64,000 bases of DNA from Mesobacillus maritimus (GTDB lineage: Bacteria; Bacillota; Bacilli; Bacillales; Cytobacillaceae). Within the stretch, counting starts at the first letter, position 1. The number at the start of each line of letters is the position of its first letter. Location: NCBI RefSeq assembly GCF_023715205.1, contig NZ_JAMBNR010000016.1, positions 1-64,000 of the forward strand, read 5' to 3'. Below, piece after piece: positions 8,492-17,090 of the stretch. Position numbers and translations under genes: made by a program. Below the pieces are notes generated by a model. It saw nothing but the letters and a program-made list of their open reading frames with translations. It made no database searches and was not told where the DNA came from.

Positions 8492-9283
8492 ATGAAATTA
8501 TTAACATTAAATTGTCATTCTTGGCTTGAAGAAAATCAGTTAAATAAAATAAGGATCTTAGCTGAGGCAATTAAAGAGCAATCCTATGATGTGATTGCTC
8601 TTCAAGAAGTAAGTCAAAAATTAAATCCGGAAAACATTGACGGAGAACTGAAGCATGATAATTTTGTTCTCTTCTTATTAGAAGAATTAAAACAAATCGG
8701 TGTAACTGGTTATGAATTTGTCTGGGAATGTGCACATATTGGCTTTGATATTTATGAAGAAGGGGTAGCTCTTCTAACAAAACATCCCGTCGAAAAAACT
8801 TATTCTTTCTTTGTGACGAAATCTAGTGATATCACGAATTGGAAAGCGAGAAGAATTGTCGGTGCTAAAATTCGTTATCAGGGGAAACTTGTCCGATTTT
8901 ATAGCTGTCATCTCGGGTGGTGGCATGATGAACAAGAATCATATGAGCATCAAGTAGACTCTCTATTCAGTAAAATAAACGAGGAATCTCCCTTCTTCCT
9001 AATGGGAGATTTTAATAATGATGCGAACACAAGACATGAAGGGTATGACTACCTTCTAAGCAAAGGTGTTTTCGATGCTTACCATTTAGCGAATACAAAA
9101 GACCATGGTGCGACCGTGGTGGGGGAAATTAAAGGATGGGATGATAATAAAGAAGACCTCAGAATCGATTTAATCCTTACTAGCACGGATGTTGAGGTGA
9201 AAAGCAGTAAAGTCATTTTTAATGGAAAACATAAACCAGTGATTTCTGATCATTACGGCATAGAGGTCGAAGTAAATCTCTAG
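8492..9283 (+). CDS. Endonuclease/exonuclease/phosphatase (EEP)-fold phosphohydrolase
   Basis: This 263-aa cytoplasmic enzyme of the EEP superfamily (DNase I-, sphingomyelinase- and inositol phosphatase-like) has metal-dependent active-site residues in place: Asn7 (LTLNCHSW), Glu39 (ALQEVS), GDFNND near 170, and the terminal SDHYG with His254. No signal peptide is present, so it acts inside the cell. It starts 2 bp after the PTS gene and is surely co-transcribed, which suggests it acts on the imported phosphorylated sugar or a phosphodiester derived from it; that is inference. It could instead be a nuclease. A hairpin follows its stop. Confidence 0.85.
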   Translation: MKLLTLNCHSWLEENQLNKIRILAEAIKEQSYDVIALQEVSQKLNPENIDGELKHDNFVLFLLEELKQIGVTGYEFVWECAHIGFDIYEEGVALLTKHPVEKTYSFFVTKSSDITNWKARRIVGAKIRYQGKLVRFYSCHLGWWHDEQESYEHQVDSLFSKINEESPFFLMGDFNNDANTRHEGYDYLLSKGVFDAYHLANTKDHGATVVGEIKGWDDNKEDLRIDLILTSTDVEVKSSKVIFNGKHKPVISDHYGIEVEVNL

Positions 9284-9286
9284 GAT

Positions 9287-9316
9287 AAAAAGGTATAGCC
9301 ACAGCTATACCTTTTT
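9287..9316. terminator. Bidirectional terminator
   Basis: AAAAAGGTATAGC-caca-GCTATACCTTTTT is a perfect hairpin with A and T flanks, able to end transcription from both the EEP gene and the minus-strand nuclease gene. Confidence 0.9.
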
Positions 9317-9327
9317 GCGATTTCGCT

Positions 9328-10290
9328 TTACTTTTTCATGGGAAATTCAACGAAATCAACTAATCTGGGAAAATCGATAAAAGGGTTTCGGTTTCCTTGA
9401 ATAAGAAAAATGGCTTGATTTCGATGTTTTTCGTAAAGAGTAATTGGAAATTGACGATGCCAGTTTACCAGCAAAGGAATGTCAATCAGTTCTAAAAAAG
9501 ACTTTTTGATTGCATGTGGGTACCGAAGTAAGAAATAGAGCATAGCCCGTGCACATTTCCCTTTACCGTGTTCTGGTTCAAACTTGGCATTAACTGTGAT
9601 TCCACAATGGTTTTGGATGGGCTCATTTGCCAATTCTGGAGTATAGAATGCGAAATCAGTATAAGGAAAATTGGATCTTGATATATTGCACTCAGGCTGA
9701 CAGGTAAACAGATGATGTAAATCACCCTTCATTGGTTCAAGACCATTAAACCAGGATTGTGGTACGATGTGCTCGGTATTATACTTATACTTCCATTCTA
9801 TCGTTTTGATTTTTTTTAAGGGCAGATAATCATCGTGACCTAACTCTTGTAGAGTTTTTATAAATTCTTTGTATCTAAGCTCAATGATTTCATGATCTTC
9901 TTCAATTAAAGAAGCGGGGTTTTTTTCTTCTCCTGAGTATATACTTTTCACGGATCCGTCTGGATATAAATCAACCCAAGTATATAAATACAAGTCTTTG
10001 CTAATAGAGTAGGGGACTTGATTTTTATGTGTATTTGCTAGTAATTTTGTGAGTGCTTGAGTATTAATGAATGGTTCATTACTATCTGATAAAATTGAGC
10101 TATAATATTGTTTTATCTGTTCTTGATTTGATATTTCACTAAAGTAGATTTCATCATTCGAAAGCATTCTCCGTTTATTTGAAGACAAAAAAGCTAATTG
10201 TTTCCGTAAGTCAACTTTTTCATTTGGATTTGTGTTAAGACGATTAGCTTTACTCTTTTTGCGTACTCTCTTTTGCTTCCTTCTTCGCAT
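9328..10290 (-). CDS. Endonuclease I-family (Bsn/EndA-like) nuclease
   Basis: This 320-aa protein carries the endonuclease I signature: NTEHIVPQSWF (metal-binding and catalytic His), then DLHHLFTCQPECNISRSN. Family members are mostly secreted nucleases cutting DNA or RNA. Here no signal peptide is visible; instead the first 20 residues are very basic (RRRKQKRVRKKSKANR), which would hold the protein on nucleic acid or in the cytoplasm. Another 100 residues precede the nuclease core. The start is taken at the ATG at 10290, with weak Shine-Dalgarno support; a TTG at 10299 is the alternative. Monocistronic, converging on the EEP gene. Confidence 0.85.
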   Translation of the reverse strand: MRRRKQKRVRKKSKANRLNTNPNEKVDLRKQLAFLSSNKRRMLSNDEIYFSEISNQEQIKQYYSSILSDSNEPFINTQALTKLLANTHKNQVPYSISKDLYLYTWVDLYPDGSVKSIYSGEEKNPASLIEEDHEIIELRYKEFIKTLQELGHDDYLPLKKIKTIEWKYKYNTEHIVPQSWFNGLEPMKGDLHHLFTCQPECNISRSNFPYTDFAFYTPELANEPIQNHCGITVNAKFEPEHGKGKCARAMLYFLLRYPHAIKKSFLELIDIPLLVNWHRQFPITLYEKHRNQAIFLIQGNRNPFIDFPRLVDFVEFPMKK

Positions 10291-10544
10291 TCGTCTCAAT
10301 CCGTTCTTTTCTGTTTGTTTCTATTATACAAAAAAGAGATTCACAGTATAATGGATTGATAAAGAAGATCAAAAAAAATGCTAGTGAATCATCCAAATTT
10401 AATTAGATAACATATTAGAAAAGTATTGGAGAAGAACTTTGAAAACAAGTAAGCCCTAAAAAATAGTTTCATTTTTCGTATATTCATTCTATTTAAATAA
10501 TGATAAACTAGTAAAAAATAAAAATGTAGAAAGAGCGAGGACAT

Positions 10545-11336
10545 ATGATAAAAGCGATTTTTTTTGATTTAGATGATACGCTTCTTTGGGATCAAAAAAG
10601 TATCAAGGAAGCATTTGTAGCAACTTGTAAAATAGCTGAGGAACGCTACGGAATTCATACCGAACAATTGGAAGAGGCCGTCCGCGAATCCGCACGAGAA
10701 TTATATGCATCCTATGAAACGTATACGTTCACACAAATGATTGGCATTAATCCATTTGAGGGATTATGGGGCAACTTTTTAGATGATCATGACCAATTTA
10801 GAAAAATGAAAGAGATCGTCCCTACCTATCGAAAAGATGCGTGGACCCAGGGATTAAAAAAGGTAGGAATCGAGGATCCAGAATTTGGGCGTGAATTGGC
10901 GGAAACCTTCCCAGTAAAGAGAAAAGAACTACCTTTTGTATATGAAGAAACATTTAAAGTACTTGAGAACCTGAAGAAAAATTACCGTCTTTTATTATTA
11001 ACAAATGGTTCGCCAGATTTGCAACAAACGAAATTGACGATTACAGCAGAACTGGTTCCATTTTTTGATGAAATAGTAATTTCAGGGGATTTCGGTAAAG
11101 GAAAGCCAGATCCAGGTATCTTTCAACATGCATTATCTCTCATGCAATTGACAAAAGAGGAAGCCATTATGGTGGGTGACAATTTAATGACTGACATCCT
11201 TGGAGCAAATACAATCGGGATGAAATCTGTTTGGATTAATCGTAACGGTAATAAGCGAAATGAAGTGAACCCGACTTTTGAAATACAGCATTTAGAACAA
11301 CTGTATCCATTACTTGATAAATTACAAGATTCCTAG
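10545..11336 (+). CDS. HAD-superfamily hydrolase (subfamily IA phosphatase)
   Basis: This 263-aa protein has all four HAD motifs in order: FFDLDDTLL (nucleophile Asp and acid Asp), LLLTNGSPD (Thr), a Lys in GKGKPDPGIF, and VGDNLMTDILGA (metal-binding Asp pair). The helical cap lies between motifs I and II, as in subfamily IA phosphatases such as YsaA/YfnB or 2-haloacid dehalogenase-like proteins. The substrate cannot be predicted. The ATG lies 7 nt after GCGAGGA. The gene stands alone. Confidence 0.9.
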   Translation: MIKAIFFDLDDTLLWDQKSIKEAFVATCKIAEERYGIHTEQLEEAVRESARELYASYETYTFTQMIGINPFEGLWGNFLDDHDQFRKMKEIVPTYRKDAWTQGLKKVGIEDPEFGRELAETFPVKRKELPFVYEETFKVLENLKKNYRLLLLTNGSPDLQQTKLTITAELVPFFDEIVISGDFGKGKPDPGIFQHALSLMQLTKEEAIMVGDNLMTDILGANTIGMKSVWINRNGNKRNEVNPTFEIQHLEQLYPLLDKLQDS

Positions 11337-11385
11337 CATTTTAAATTAAACTCTTATTTTTCTTTTGCTTCATTTTTTAAAATCA

Positions 11386-11421
11386 GAAAAAGGCATCATG
11401 CTATTGCGGGATGCCTTTTTC
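11386..11421. terminator. Bidirectional terminator
   Basis: The stem AAAAAGGCATC/GATGCCTTTTT with a loop of about 12 nt separates the HAD gene from the small convergent gene at 11465-11578. Confidence 0.85.
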
Positions 11422-11464
11422 TTATGCTCAAGACGTTTGTACCTTGCAATTGTGAGTTTTCTTC

Positions 11465-11578
11465 TTATTGTGGGTTCTTTTTTTCGTAACGCATCTGACT
11501 AGCTTCTTTTTCTCCTTTTTGCTTGTTTCTTTTCCCTTTCAAGTTCACATTAGGATAATTTACTTGTTTATCGCTCAT
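11465..11578 (-). CDS. Small basic protein, 37 aa
   Basis: This minus-strand frame has a strong GGAGG site 6 nt before its ATG (at 11578). It encodes a hydrophilic Lys/Arg-rich peptide beginning MSDKQVNYPNVNLKGKRNKQ. It ends just before the bidirectional terminator, as a real gene would. Short, charged peptides of this kind are common in Bacillus and several are spore-associated, but I do not recognise this one. The overlapping plus-strand frame at 11468-11692 has no ribosome binding site and is rejected in its favour. Confidence 0.65.
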   Translation of the reverse strand: MSDKQVNYPNVNLKGKRNKQKGEKEASQMRYEKKNPQ

Positions 11579-12135
11579 TCTGTTCACCTCCATTTAGTAG
11601 TTTTTTCTAAAGGGGCGAGAATATGTTATTTAATTTGCAGGGATAAATACCTACAACTTTTGTTTCAAGAGTCATTTTTTTCACTTCCATAAAATATGTT
11701 AGATATCATTACAAAAATAAGGCAAACCTTATTTGGTTGATATATTCTTAGTGCATTAAAAAGGCAAGAACTTAGGTAAAAACCTATGTATGGATCAAAA
11801 AGAGGAATGTCAGATTATCTAAATATTTATTTTCTGAATATTCAATTATTAGGAAGGGATACCTAGTTGATTGCAGAAATTAATATATTGGAATGGTTTA
11901 TACTAGCTTTTTAGTAACTACTTTAACAAATGAATGGTCCATATCCAGGATTGGAGGGATGTTTTTTATGAATTAATAAATGGTTCGTATTGAAGAAACG
12001 CTTGAAAATGACTCCTCCTATTTCAACTTGCTCTTTCACAAACCTTGAAGGTGAGATAGAGGATATGGGCTTATCATCATTAGAATATATCCAATACTTA
12101 TGAGAAATGTGTTAGCAAAGTTATTTCTAATTTAA
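11579..12135. other. Long intergenic region
   Basis: About 560 bp without an intact gene. It contains short hairpins (ATAAGGcaaaCCTTAT near 11717) and a possible acyl-carrier-protein-like remnant (11980-12103, separate entry). Low-complexity AT-rich sequence fills the rest. A promoter for the permease gene must lie here or in the repeat that follows. Confidence 0.4.
11980..12103 (+). pseudogene. Possible acyl-carrier-protein-like remnant
   Basis: An ATG followed by VRIEETLENDSS runs into a stop, and a shifted frame continues as NLEGEIEDMGLSSLEYIQYL before TGA. The string EDMGLSSLEYI resembles the phosphopantetheine site of acyl carrier proteins (D-x-G-x-x-S-L). A frameshift and short length would make this a relic. 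The evidence is only motif resemblance. Confidence 0.2.
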
Positions 12136-12316
12136 AGCTGTTTTCGTAAAGATTGTTGTTAAAATCCTACAGCCGATTTTAATGCAATTGTAGCTTTTTC
12201 TTATGTTTGAATTAAGTTTTCAAGCTCTTTTCTCATAAGTGAAGCGGTTTTAATATAAAACTTAGCTCATACAGCAGTATTTTTTGCTCTAGACAACAAA
12301 GTTTGAGAAAAGAGCC
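12136..12316 (+). repeat. Interspersed repeat (MITE-like), copy A
   Basis: The left end reads GCTGTTTTCGTAAAGATTGT and continues TGTTAAAATC; the right end reads CAACAAAGTTTGAGAAAAGA, then GCC. The two ends are imperfect inverted repeats (GGCTsTTTTCnnAAA...TTGTTG). The same ends recur at 21226-21408, 52288-52422 (inverted) and 55051-55216. Confidence 0.75.
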
Positions 12317-12426
12317 TAATTTAAATAGCAAACGTTACAAACATGCCTGCTTTAAAATTAAAACCTACTGGCGATGTCTGGTTATTATTTATGCAATATT
12401 CAAAATATATTTAAAGGGTGGTTATG

Positions 12427-13905
12427 ATGAAAAAAAATAGTAATTATTTGAAATCACCAGATTTATTCCCAATTACTCATGGAAAGCGTAATATTAGTCC
12501 ATTCGGTTTCGCAGTCATTTGGGTTGGTATGGCGATTGTTCTAGCCGCATTTGCCATTGGTGGTGGAGGGATTATTAATCTTCCTCTAGGGATGGTCATT
12601 CTAGCAACCATTATTGGGTCTGTTGCTATTGGTATATTTATGGTTGTCATTGGTGATATTGGGGTCGAACATGGTTTATCCTTTCCAGTTTATATGAGGG
12701 CTCCGTTTGGTACGATTGGTACCCATATTCCATCGGTTGTCCGTGCGGTGACAGCTTCTTGTTGGTTTGGAATCAATACCTATTTTGGTTCTGCAGCGAT
12801 CAACGGAATCTTAAATTTATTATTCGGTTGGGATAATTGGTTTGTCTGTTTCCTGCTCTTTGCAGCCGCTCAATTAATTAATACCTCACTAGGGATTAAA
12901 TCAATTGAACGATTCGCTGATTTGGCTGCACCAATTATCATTATCATTTCTTGCTGGATGTATGTAACGTTGTCTGGGAATGCTGCCGACCAAGGGAAAG
13001 ATATCTGGAATTGGGTGGAAAGCCCTGTGACCGGATTGTCCGCTTTCACCGCGTTCATGGTAGTAGTTATGGCCAATATGGGATTCTGGGCAACTTTAGC
13101 CGCTGACATGCCATCATTATCTAGATTTTTTAAAGCCCCCAAAAATGAACGTAATTGGTTTAAACGAAATAAGACTCAGCTAATTGGTAGTTTAGTTGTA
13201 ATGCCTATTTTTAATACGTTTATGGTTACGATTGGTGCTGTATCTTATATTGCTGTATCAAATGCAGATCCTGTGTTTGCTTTACAAGAAGCAGCAAGCG
13301 GCTTTATCCTAGGGATTTTATTGTTAATGATTGTTCTAGCTCAATGGTCTACGAATACATCGGCAAACGTTGTTCCAGCTGCTACAATTTTTTCAAATGT
13401 CGGTGGCCCAAAAATTCCGTTCTGGGTTGGGGTAGTCGTAGCGGGGATAATTGGGACACTTGCACAGCCATGGAGCTTATTTGATGTATTAAACTCTGCC
13501 TTGCTAATAATTGGAGGGATTTTATCATCCGTTGTTGGTATTTTATTTGCTGATTATTACTTGTTGAGAAAGCGACGAGTAAATGTGCATGAATTATATG
13601 AAACAAGTGGGCAGTATCGATATTTGAACGGCTTTAATATGGCAGGAATGATTGCTTGGATTATTGGAGGGATTATTGCCAACCTATTACCGGCCTATTC
13701 CTCAATTGTTGGCTTTGTAGTTGGCGCCGTTCTATATTATGTGTTAGCAAAGTTTTGGTGGTTTAAGAAATATTCTCAAGCAGAAATTGAAGATCCTAGT
13801 GATGATAAGTATTTAGGAATTACAGTTGGTCGTGATTGGACGATCTCCACCGAAGAAAAAGTGATTGTTACATCAGCATCTGAAACGGTTAATGAGCATT
13901 TGTAA
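12427..13905 (+). CDS. NCS1-family nucleobase/hydantoin/allantoin permease
   Basis: This cation-coupled importer (492 aa) has about 12 membrane segments and NCS1 signatures: PFGFAVIWVGMAI near the start, SFPVYMRAPFGTIGTHIP and the WFGINTYFGSAAI helix (the Mhp1 Trp-Phe-Gly substrate region), then ANMGFWATLAADMPSLSRF. Substrates in the family include uracil, cytosine, allantoin and hydantoins; this one is not resolved. ATG 12427 gives about 5 nt from GGTGG; GTG 12418 and ATG 12424 are too close to the Shine-Dalgarno. Followed by a class III aminotransferase 170 bp downstream, suggesting use of a pyrimidine or beta-amino-acid nitrogen source. Confidence 0.88.
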   Translation: MKKNSNYLKSPDLFPITHGKRNISPFGFAVIWVGMAIVLAAFAIGGGGIINLPLGMVILATIIGSVAIGIFMVVIGDIGVEHGLSFPVYMRAPFGTIGTHIPSVVRAVTASCWFGINTYFGSAAINGILNLLFGWDNWFVCFLLFAAAQLINTSLGIKSIERFADLAAPIIIIISCWMYVTLSGNAADQGKDIWNWVESPVTGLSAFTAFMVVVMANMGFWATLAADMPSLSRFFKAPKNERNWFKRNKTQLIGSLVVMPIFNTFMVTIGAVSYIAVSNADPVFALQEAASGFILGILLLMIVLAQWSTNTSANVVPAATIFSNVGGPKIPFWVGVVVAGIIGTLAQPWSLFDVLNSALLIIGGILSSVVGILFADYYLLRKRRVNVHELYETSGQYRYLNGFNMAGMIAWIIGGIIANLLPAYSSIVGFVVGAVLYYVLAKFWWFKKYSQAEIEDPSDDKYLGITVGRDWTISTEEKVIVTSASETVNEHL

Positions 13906-13980
13906 AAATTCTTGATGCAATATAATGAAAATGTCTGCTTAAACGGTTCTATCGTTAAAATGTGCAAAATAAGAATGGTA

Positions 13981-14022
13981 GAAAGGGACTGGTGACCATT
14001 ATTAACGGGTACAGTCCTTTTC
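13981..14022 (+). terminator. Possible terminator or attenuator between permease and aminotransferase
   Basis: AAGGGACTGG and the downstream ACAGTCCTTTT can pair across a loop of about 18 nt, with only a short T run. It may partly end the permease transcript before the aminotransferase gene. Confidence 0.5.
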
Positions 14023-14074
14023 GCATATTACTGTTTGTTTTTGTATAGGGAGAATTATTGAAGGAGGGAGTAGT

Positions 14075-15418
14075 TTGAGGGAAGAAAAGGATCTGCTGTC
14101 AACGGATAAAGATTATTTATGGCATGCGATGAAACCATATAGTCCATCAGCCACGATGATAGCGGAAGAAGCTAAAGGTTCTTGGGTAACTGATCATAAA
14201 GGAAAGCGTTACCTAGATGCTATGGCCGGTCTCTGGTGTGTGAACATTGGATATGGAAGAACGGAGCTAGCTGAAGCCGCTTATGAACAATTGAAGAAAA
14301 TGGCTTATTTTCCGCTTACTCAGAGTCATAAGCCAGCAATCCAATTAGCAGAGAAGATTAATGAGTGGCTCGGCGGCGATTATGTGATTTTCTTCTCCAA
14401 TAGTGGGTCCGAGGCAAATGAAACAGCTTTTAAAATTGTGAGGCAGTATCATCAACAAAATGGAGATGTAAATCGACATAAATTCATTTCGAGATATCGT
14501 GGATACCACGGTAATTCGTATGGAGCACTAGCCGCCACCGGCCAAGCCCAGAGAAAATACCGCTACGAACCTTTGGCACCGGGGTTTATTCATGTTCCAC
14601 CACCTGATTTGTACCGTTCCTCGGACAAAGCTAATGACAAAGCAGAAGAACTAGAGTCCGTTAAGCATTTGGACAATGTTATGACTTGGGAATTAAGTGA
14701 AACAGTTGCCGGTGTGATTATGGAACCTATTATTACAGGCGGCGGAGTCATAATGCCTCCTGAAGAATATATGATTGGCGCAAAAAAGGTATGTGAAAGG
14801 CATGGAGCTTTATTAATAGTTGATGAAGTAATATGTGGATTTGGGAGGACTGGAGAGGCATTTGGTTTTATGAATTATGGGGTAAAGCCTGATGTGATTA
14901 CAATGGCGAAGGGTATTACTAGTGGGTATTTACCATTGTCAGCAACTGCCGTAAAAAAAGAGATTTATGATGCTTTTAAAGGGTCGGAGGAATATGATTA
15001 TTTCCGCCATGTTAATACATTTGGTGGCAATCCTGCTGCATGTGCATTAGCATTGAAGAATCTCGAGATTATGGAAGAGGAGCAATTGTTTTCACGATCT
15101 AAATCTTCAGGGGAATATTTAAGACAAAAGTTAACAGAAGCTATAGAAAAGCACCAATTTGTAGGCGACATTCGGGGGAAAGGTTTGTTAGTTGGAATTG
15201 AACTTGTAAAAAATAAGCAGACAAAGGAACCGCTCGAAGTAACTCATTTAAATAAAGTGATTGCAAATTGCAAAGAAAAAGGACTCATTATTGGAAAAAA
15301 TGGAGCAACGGTTGCTGGTCACAACAATGTTATTACAATTTCTCCACCATTATCGATTGGAAAAGAGGAGCTTGATTTCATTGTAAGCACGTTATCTAAC
15401 GAGATAAACAAGTTGTAA
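14075..15418 (+). CDS. Class III PLP aminotransferase (omega-amino acid:pyruvate type)
   Basis: This 447-aa cytosolic PLP enzyme transfers the distal amino group of an omega-amino acid (such as beta-alanine) to a keto acid. Visible landmarks are SNSGSEANETAFK (PLP phosphate, 108-120), the VDEVICGFGRTG block with Asp250, and PLP-Lys279 in ITMAKGITSGY. Length is standard. The start is a TTG: GGAGGG lies 7 nt before it and no ATG is better placed. Pairing with an NCS1 permease suggests beta-alanine or beta-aminoisobutyrate from pyrimidine breakdown (PydD-like role); this is inference, as no dihydropyrimidinase is present. Confidence 0.88.
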   Translation: MREEKDLLSTDKDYLWHAMKPYSPSATMIAEEAKGSWVTDHKGKRYLDAMAGLWCVNIGYGRTELAEAAYEQLKKMAYFPLTQSHKPAIQLAEKINEWLGGDYVIFFSNSGSEANETAFKIVRQYHQQNGDVNRHKFISRYRGYHGNSYGALAATGQAQRKYRYEPLAPGFIHVPPPDLYRSSDKANDKAEELESVKHLDNVMTWELSETVAGVIMEPIITGGGVIMPPEEYMIGAKKVCERHGALLIVDEVICGFGRTGEAFGFMNYGVKPDVITMAKGITSGYLPLSATAVKKEIYDAFKGSEEYDYFRHVNTFGGNPAACALALKNLEIMEEEQLFSRSKSSGEYLRQKLTEAIEKHQFVGDIRGKGLLVGIELVKNKQTKEPLEVTHLNKVIANCKEKGLIIGKNGATVAGHNNVITISPPLSIGKEELDFIVSTLSNEINKL

Positions 15419-15423
15419 AATGA

Positions 15424-15454
15424 AAACTGGATGGTGCTCCATCCAGTTTTTTTT
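15424..15454 (+). terminator. Terminator of the aminotransferase gene
   Basis: AACTGGATGG-tgct-CCATCCAGTT followed by eight T is a textbook intrinsic terminator. Confidence 0.92.
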
Positions 15455-15512
15455 AGAGCTTCTTCATTTAACTATTAAATATCTACAACAAAAGAGAAAT
15501 GAGTATAAAGAA

Positions 15513-15908
15513 TTAGTTCATCTTTACGTAAGAACATTCTTTAACATCCCAATTAAACAATCCCTCTTCTAGTTCAATCGTAGTACTGAATGGTGGCGTA
15601 ATAGTATTTGTTGTTAATTCTTCACCCTGTGCTAAATATTCCTTTTTTAGAGGGATTAGATCGTCTTTTGTTGCAAGCCGGAAGACCATGCCAAGAGAAA
15701 TTTCTTTCTCCGTGATATGGCGTGCTGCACAGATTTGTTCTCTAAACTTTTTATTATAGCTAATCATCTTTTCTAAATCTTCGATAAAGGCAACTCCAAA
15801 TACATCTTTAATCGTATTTTCATATTTTACTTCCGATTCGGTAGCAATCATCGTAGCTCCAGACTCAGGGTTTTCCAACCAGTAAATTTTTTCAGCGCGA
15901 ATCCCCAT
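15513..15908 (-). CDS. Conserved hypothetical protein, 131 aa
   Basis: I do not recognise this soluble protein. It opens MGIRAEKIYWLENPESGATM, is rich in Glu and Lys, and has no signal peptide or membrane segment. The start is set at the ATG at 15908 because AAAGGA lies 8 nt before it on the minus strand; a frame start three codons earlier overlaps that site. It converges toward the aminotransferase terminator. Nothing in the context indicates a role. Confidence 0.65.
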   Translation of the reverse strand: MGIRAEKIYWLENPESGATMIATESEVKYENTIKDVFGVAFIEDLEKMISYNKKFREQICAARHITEKEISLGMVFRLATKDDLIPLKKEYLAQGEELTTNTITPPFSTTIELEEGLFNWDVKECSYVKMN

Positions 15909-16320
15909 CAAAAACATCCTTTCATATAAAAAAATTTATTCAGTTATCTTGCCGACTGGCGTTTGTGAAGTTGTGGAATATGAGAGGTGGATGATAGACT
16001 ATACTTATATCACATGAAAAGGCTTGATTGAGCTGGACTTATTTGCAAACACCAGTTTGTTTCCCTTATTGTTTAGCCTAGTAATGATATTACCCAAGTT
16101 GGGGCGATAGGTGCGATGATAAGTCATCGTCATTCTGATTCTCTAGTTGCCAACGTTCACGATGAAACAATTATTTCTATTATACCACATATTTATCCTT
16201 TAAAGTGTGAAAGGATAATTGTGGGATTATAATGACCTAGAAATGTTAAATAAGTAAATATATAAAGTAAGTGTAGGTAGGAAGAAATTGAAAATCATTT
16301 TTCCGTAGGAGGAAATCAAA
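15909..16320. other. Intergenic region between divergent genes
   Basis: About 410 bp between the hypothetical gene and the YbjQ-family gene. I see no conserved RNA, repeat or additional gene here. AT-rich stretches near 16160-16270 could hold promoters for both directions. Confidence 0.4.
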
Positions 16321-16632
16321 ATGATCATGGTAACAACGGAGACTGTTGGTGATAAAAAAATCAAAGAGGTAAAGGGTTTGGTAACTAGCAGTATCGTCCA
16401 ATCTCGAAATATCGGGAAAGACATACTATCAGGTTTGAAATCGATTGTTGGCGGGGAGCTTAAAAGTTATACAGAAATGTTAGAGGACTCAAAAACAATG
16501 GTAAAGAGTCGTCTTATTAAAGAGGCAGAAGCATTAGGAGCAAATGCGATTGTCGGTCTAAGACTAGAATTAGCGGCTGGTCAAGGGACATCTGAGTTGG
16601 TTGGGTATGGAACAGCTGTTGTGATTGAATAA
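16321..16632 (+). CDS. YbjQ/UPF0145 family protein
   Basis: This 103-aa cytosolic protein belongs to the YbjQ family, often labelled heavy-metal-binding domain though its role is not established. Family features are VKGLVTSSIVQSRNIGKD, the SYTEMLEDSKTMVKSRL helix, the ALGANAIVGLRLE strand and a final VGYGTAVVIE. Length matches the family. The ATG is 8 nt after AGGAGG. It is followed by a terminator and then a DUF488 gene; they are likely separate transcripts. Confidence 0.88.
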   Translation: MIMVTTETVGDKKIKEVKGLVTSSIVQSRNIGKDILSGLKSIVGGELKSYTEMLEDSKTMVKSRLIKEAEALGANAIVGLRLELAAGQGTSELVGYGTAVVIE

Positions 16633-16655
16633 GATTAATCCTGAAGAAATAAAAT

Positions 16656-16681
16656 AGAAGCACATTGGTTGCTTCTTTTTT
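16656..16681 (+). terminator. Terminator of the YbjQ-family gene
   Basis: AGAAGCA-cattggt-TGCTTCT is followed by a T run. Confidence 0.8.
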
Positions 16682-16711
16682 ATTTCTCGTTTTGAGAAAG
16701 GAGGTTGTTCA

Positions 16712-17089
16712 GTGTCAGAGATTGTAATTAAAAGAATCTATGAACCATTTGAAGAGCAAGATGGGTATCGAGTTTTAATAGATCGATTGTGGCCAAGGGG
16801 AATCTCCAAAGAGCAAGCACAACTAAACGAATGGGCAAAAGAAATCGCTCCAAGTCCCTCTTTAAGAAAGTGGTTTGGACATAAACCTGAACGGTTCATT
16901 GAGTTTAAAAATCAATATCTAATCGAGCTTTATGAAGATCATGTGAAGGTAAACAAAATGAAAGAGATTATTCAGAAATCCAACTTTCAAAAAGTTACAC
17001 TGTTGTATGGTGCCAAGAATTCCAAATATAATCATGCAGTTGTATTACTAAATGAATTGCTTCTCCAGCAGTCAACTAATCATGAATAA
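16712..17089 (+). CDS. DUF488 family protein (YeaO-like)
   Basis: This 125-aa protein has the diagnostic DUF488 motifs: VLIDRLWPRGISKEQA, then LRKWFGHKPERFIEF, and VTLLYGAKNSKYNHAVVL near the end. The family is widespread and its biochemical function is not settled. The start codon is GTG 16712; GGAGG lies about 8 nt before it, and no ATG is nearby. It follows the YbjQ gene by 80 bp beyond a terminator. Confidence 0.9.
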   Translation: MSEIVIKRIYEPFEEQDGYRVLIDRLWPRGISKEQAQLNEWAKEIAPSPSLRKWFGHKPERFIEFKNQYLIELYEDHVKVNKMKEIIQKSNFQKVTLLYGAKNSKYNHAVVLLNELLLQQSTNHE

Positions 17090-17090
17090 T

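Noticed and set aside
11468-11692. 74-aa plus-strand hydrophobic frame
   Set aside because: It is the reverse of a better-supported small gene (11465-11578, minus) with GGAGG and a terminator; the plus frame has no such site.
12381-12402. Second sigma-54 promoter before the NCS1 permease (TCTGGTTATTATTTATGCAA)
   Set aside because: The GG-to-GC gap is eleven bases rather than ten, and no enhancer-like palindromes are nearby.
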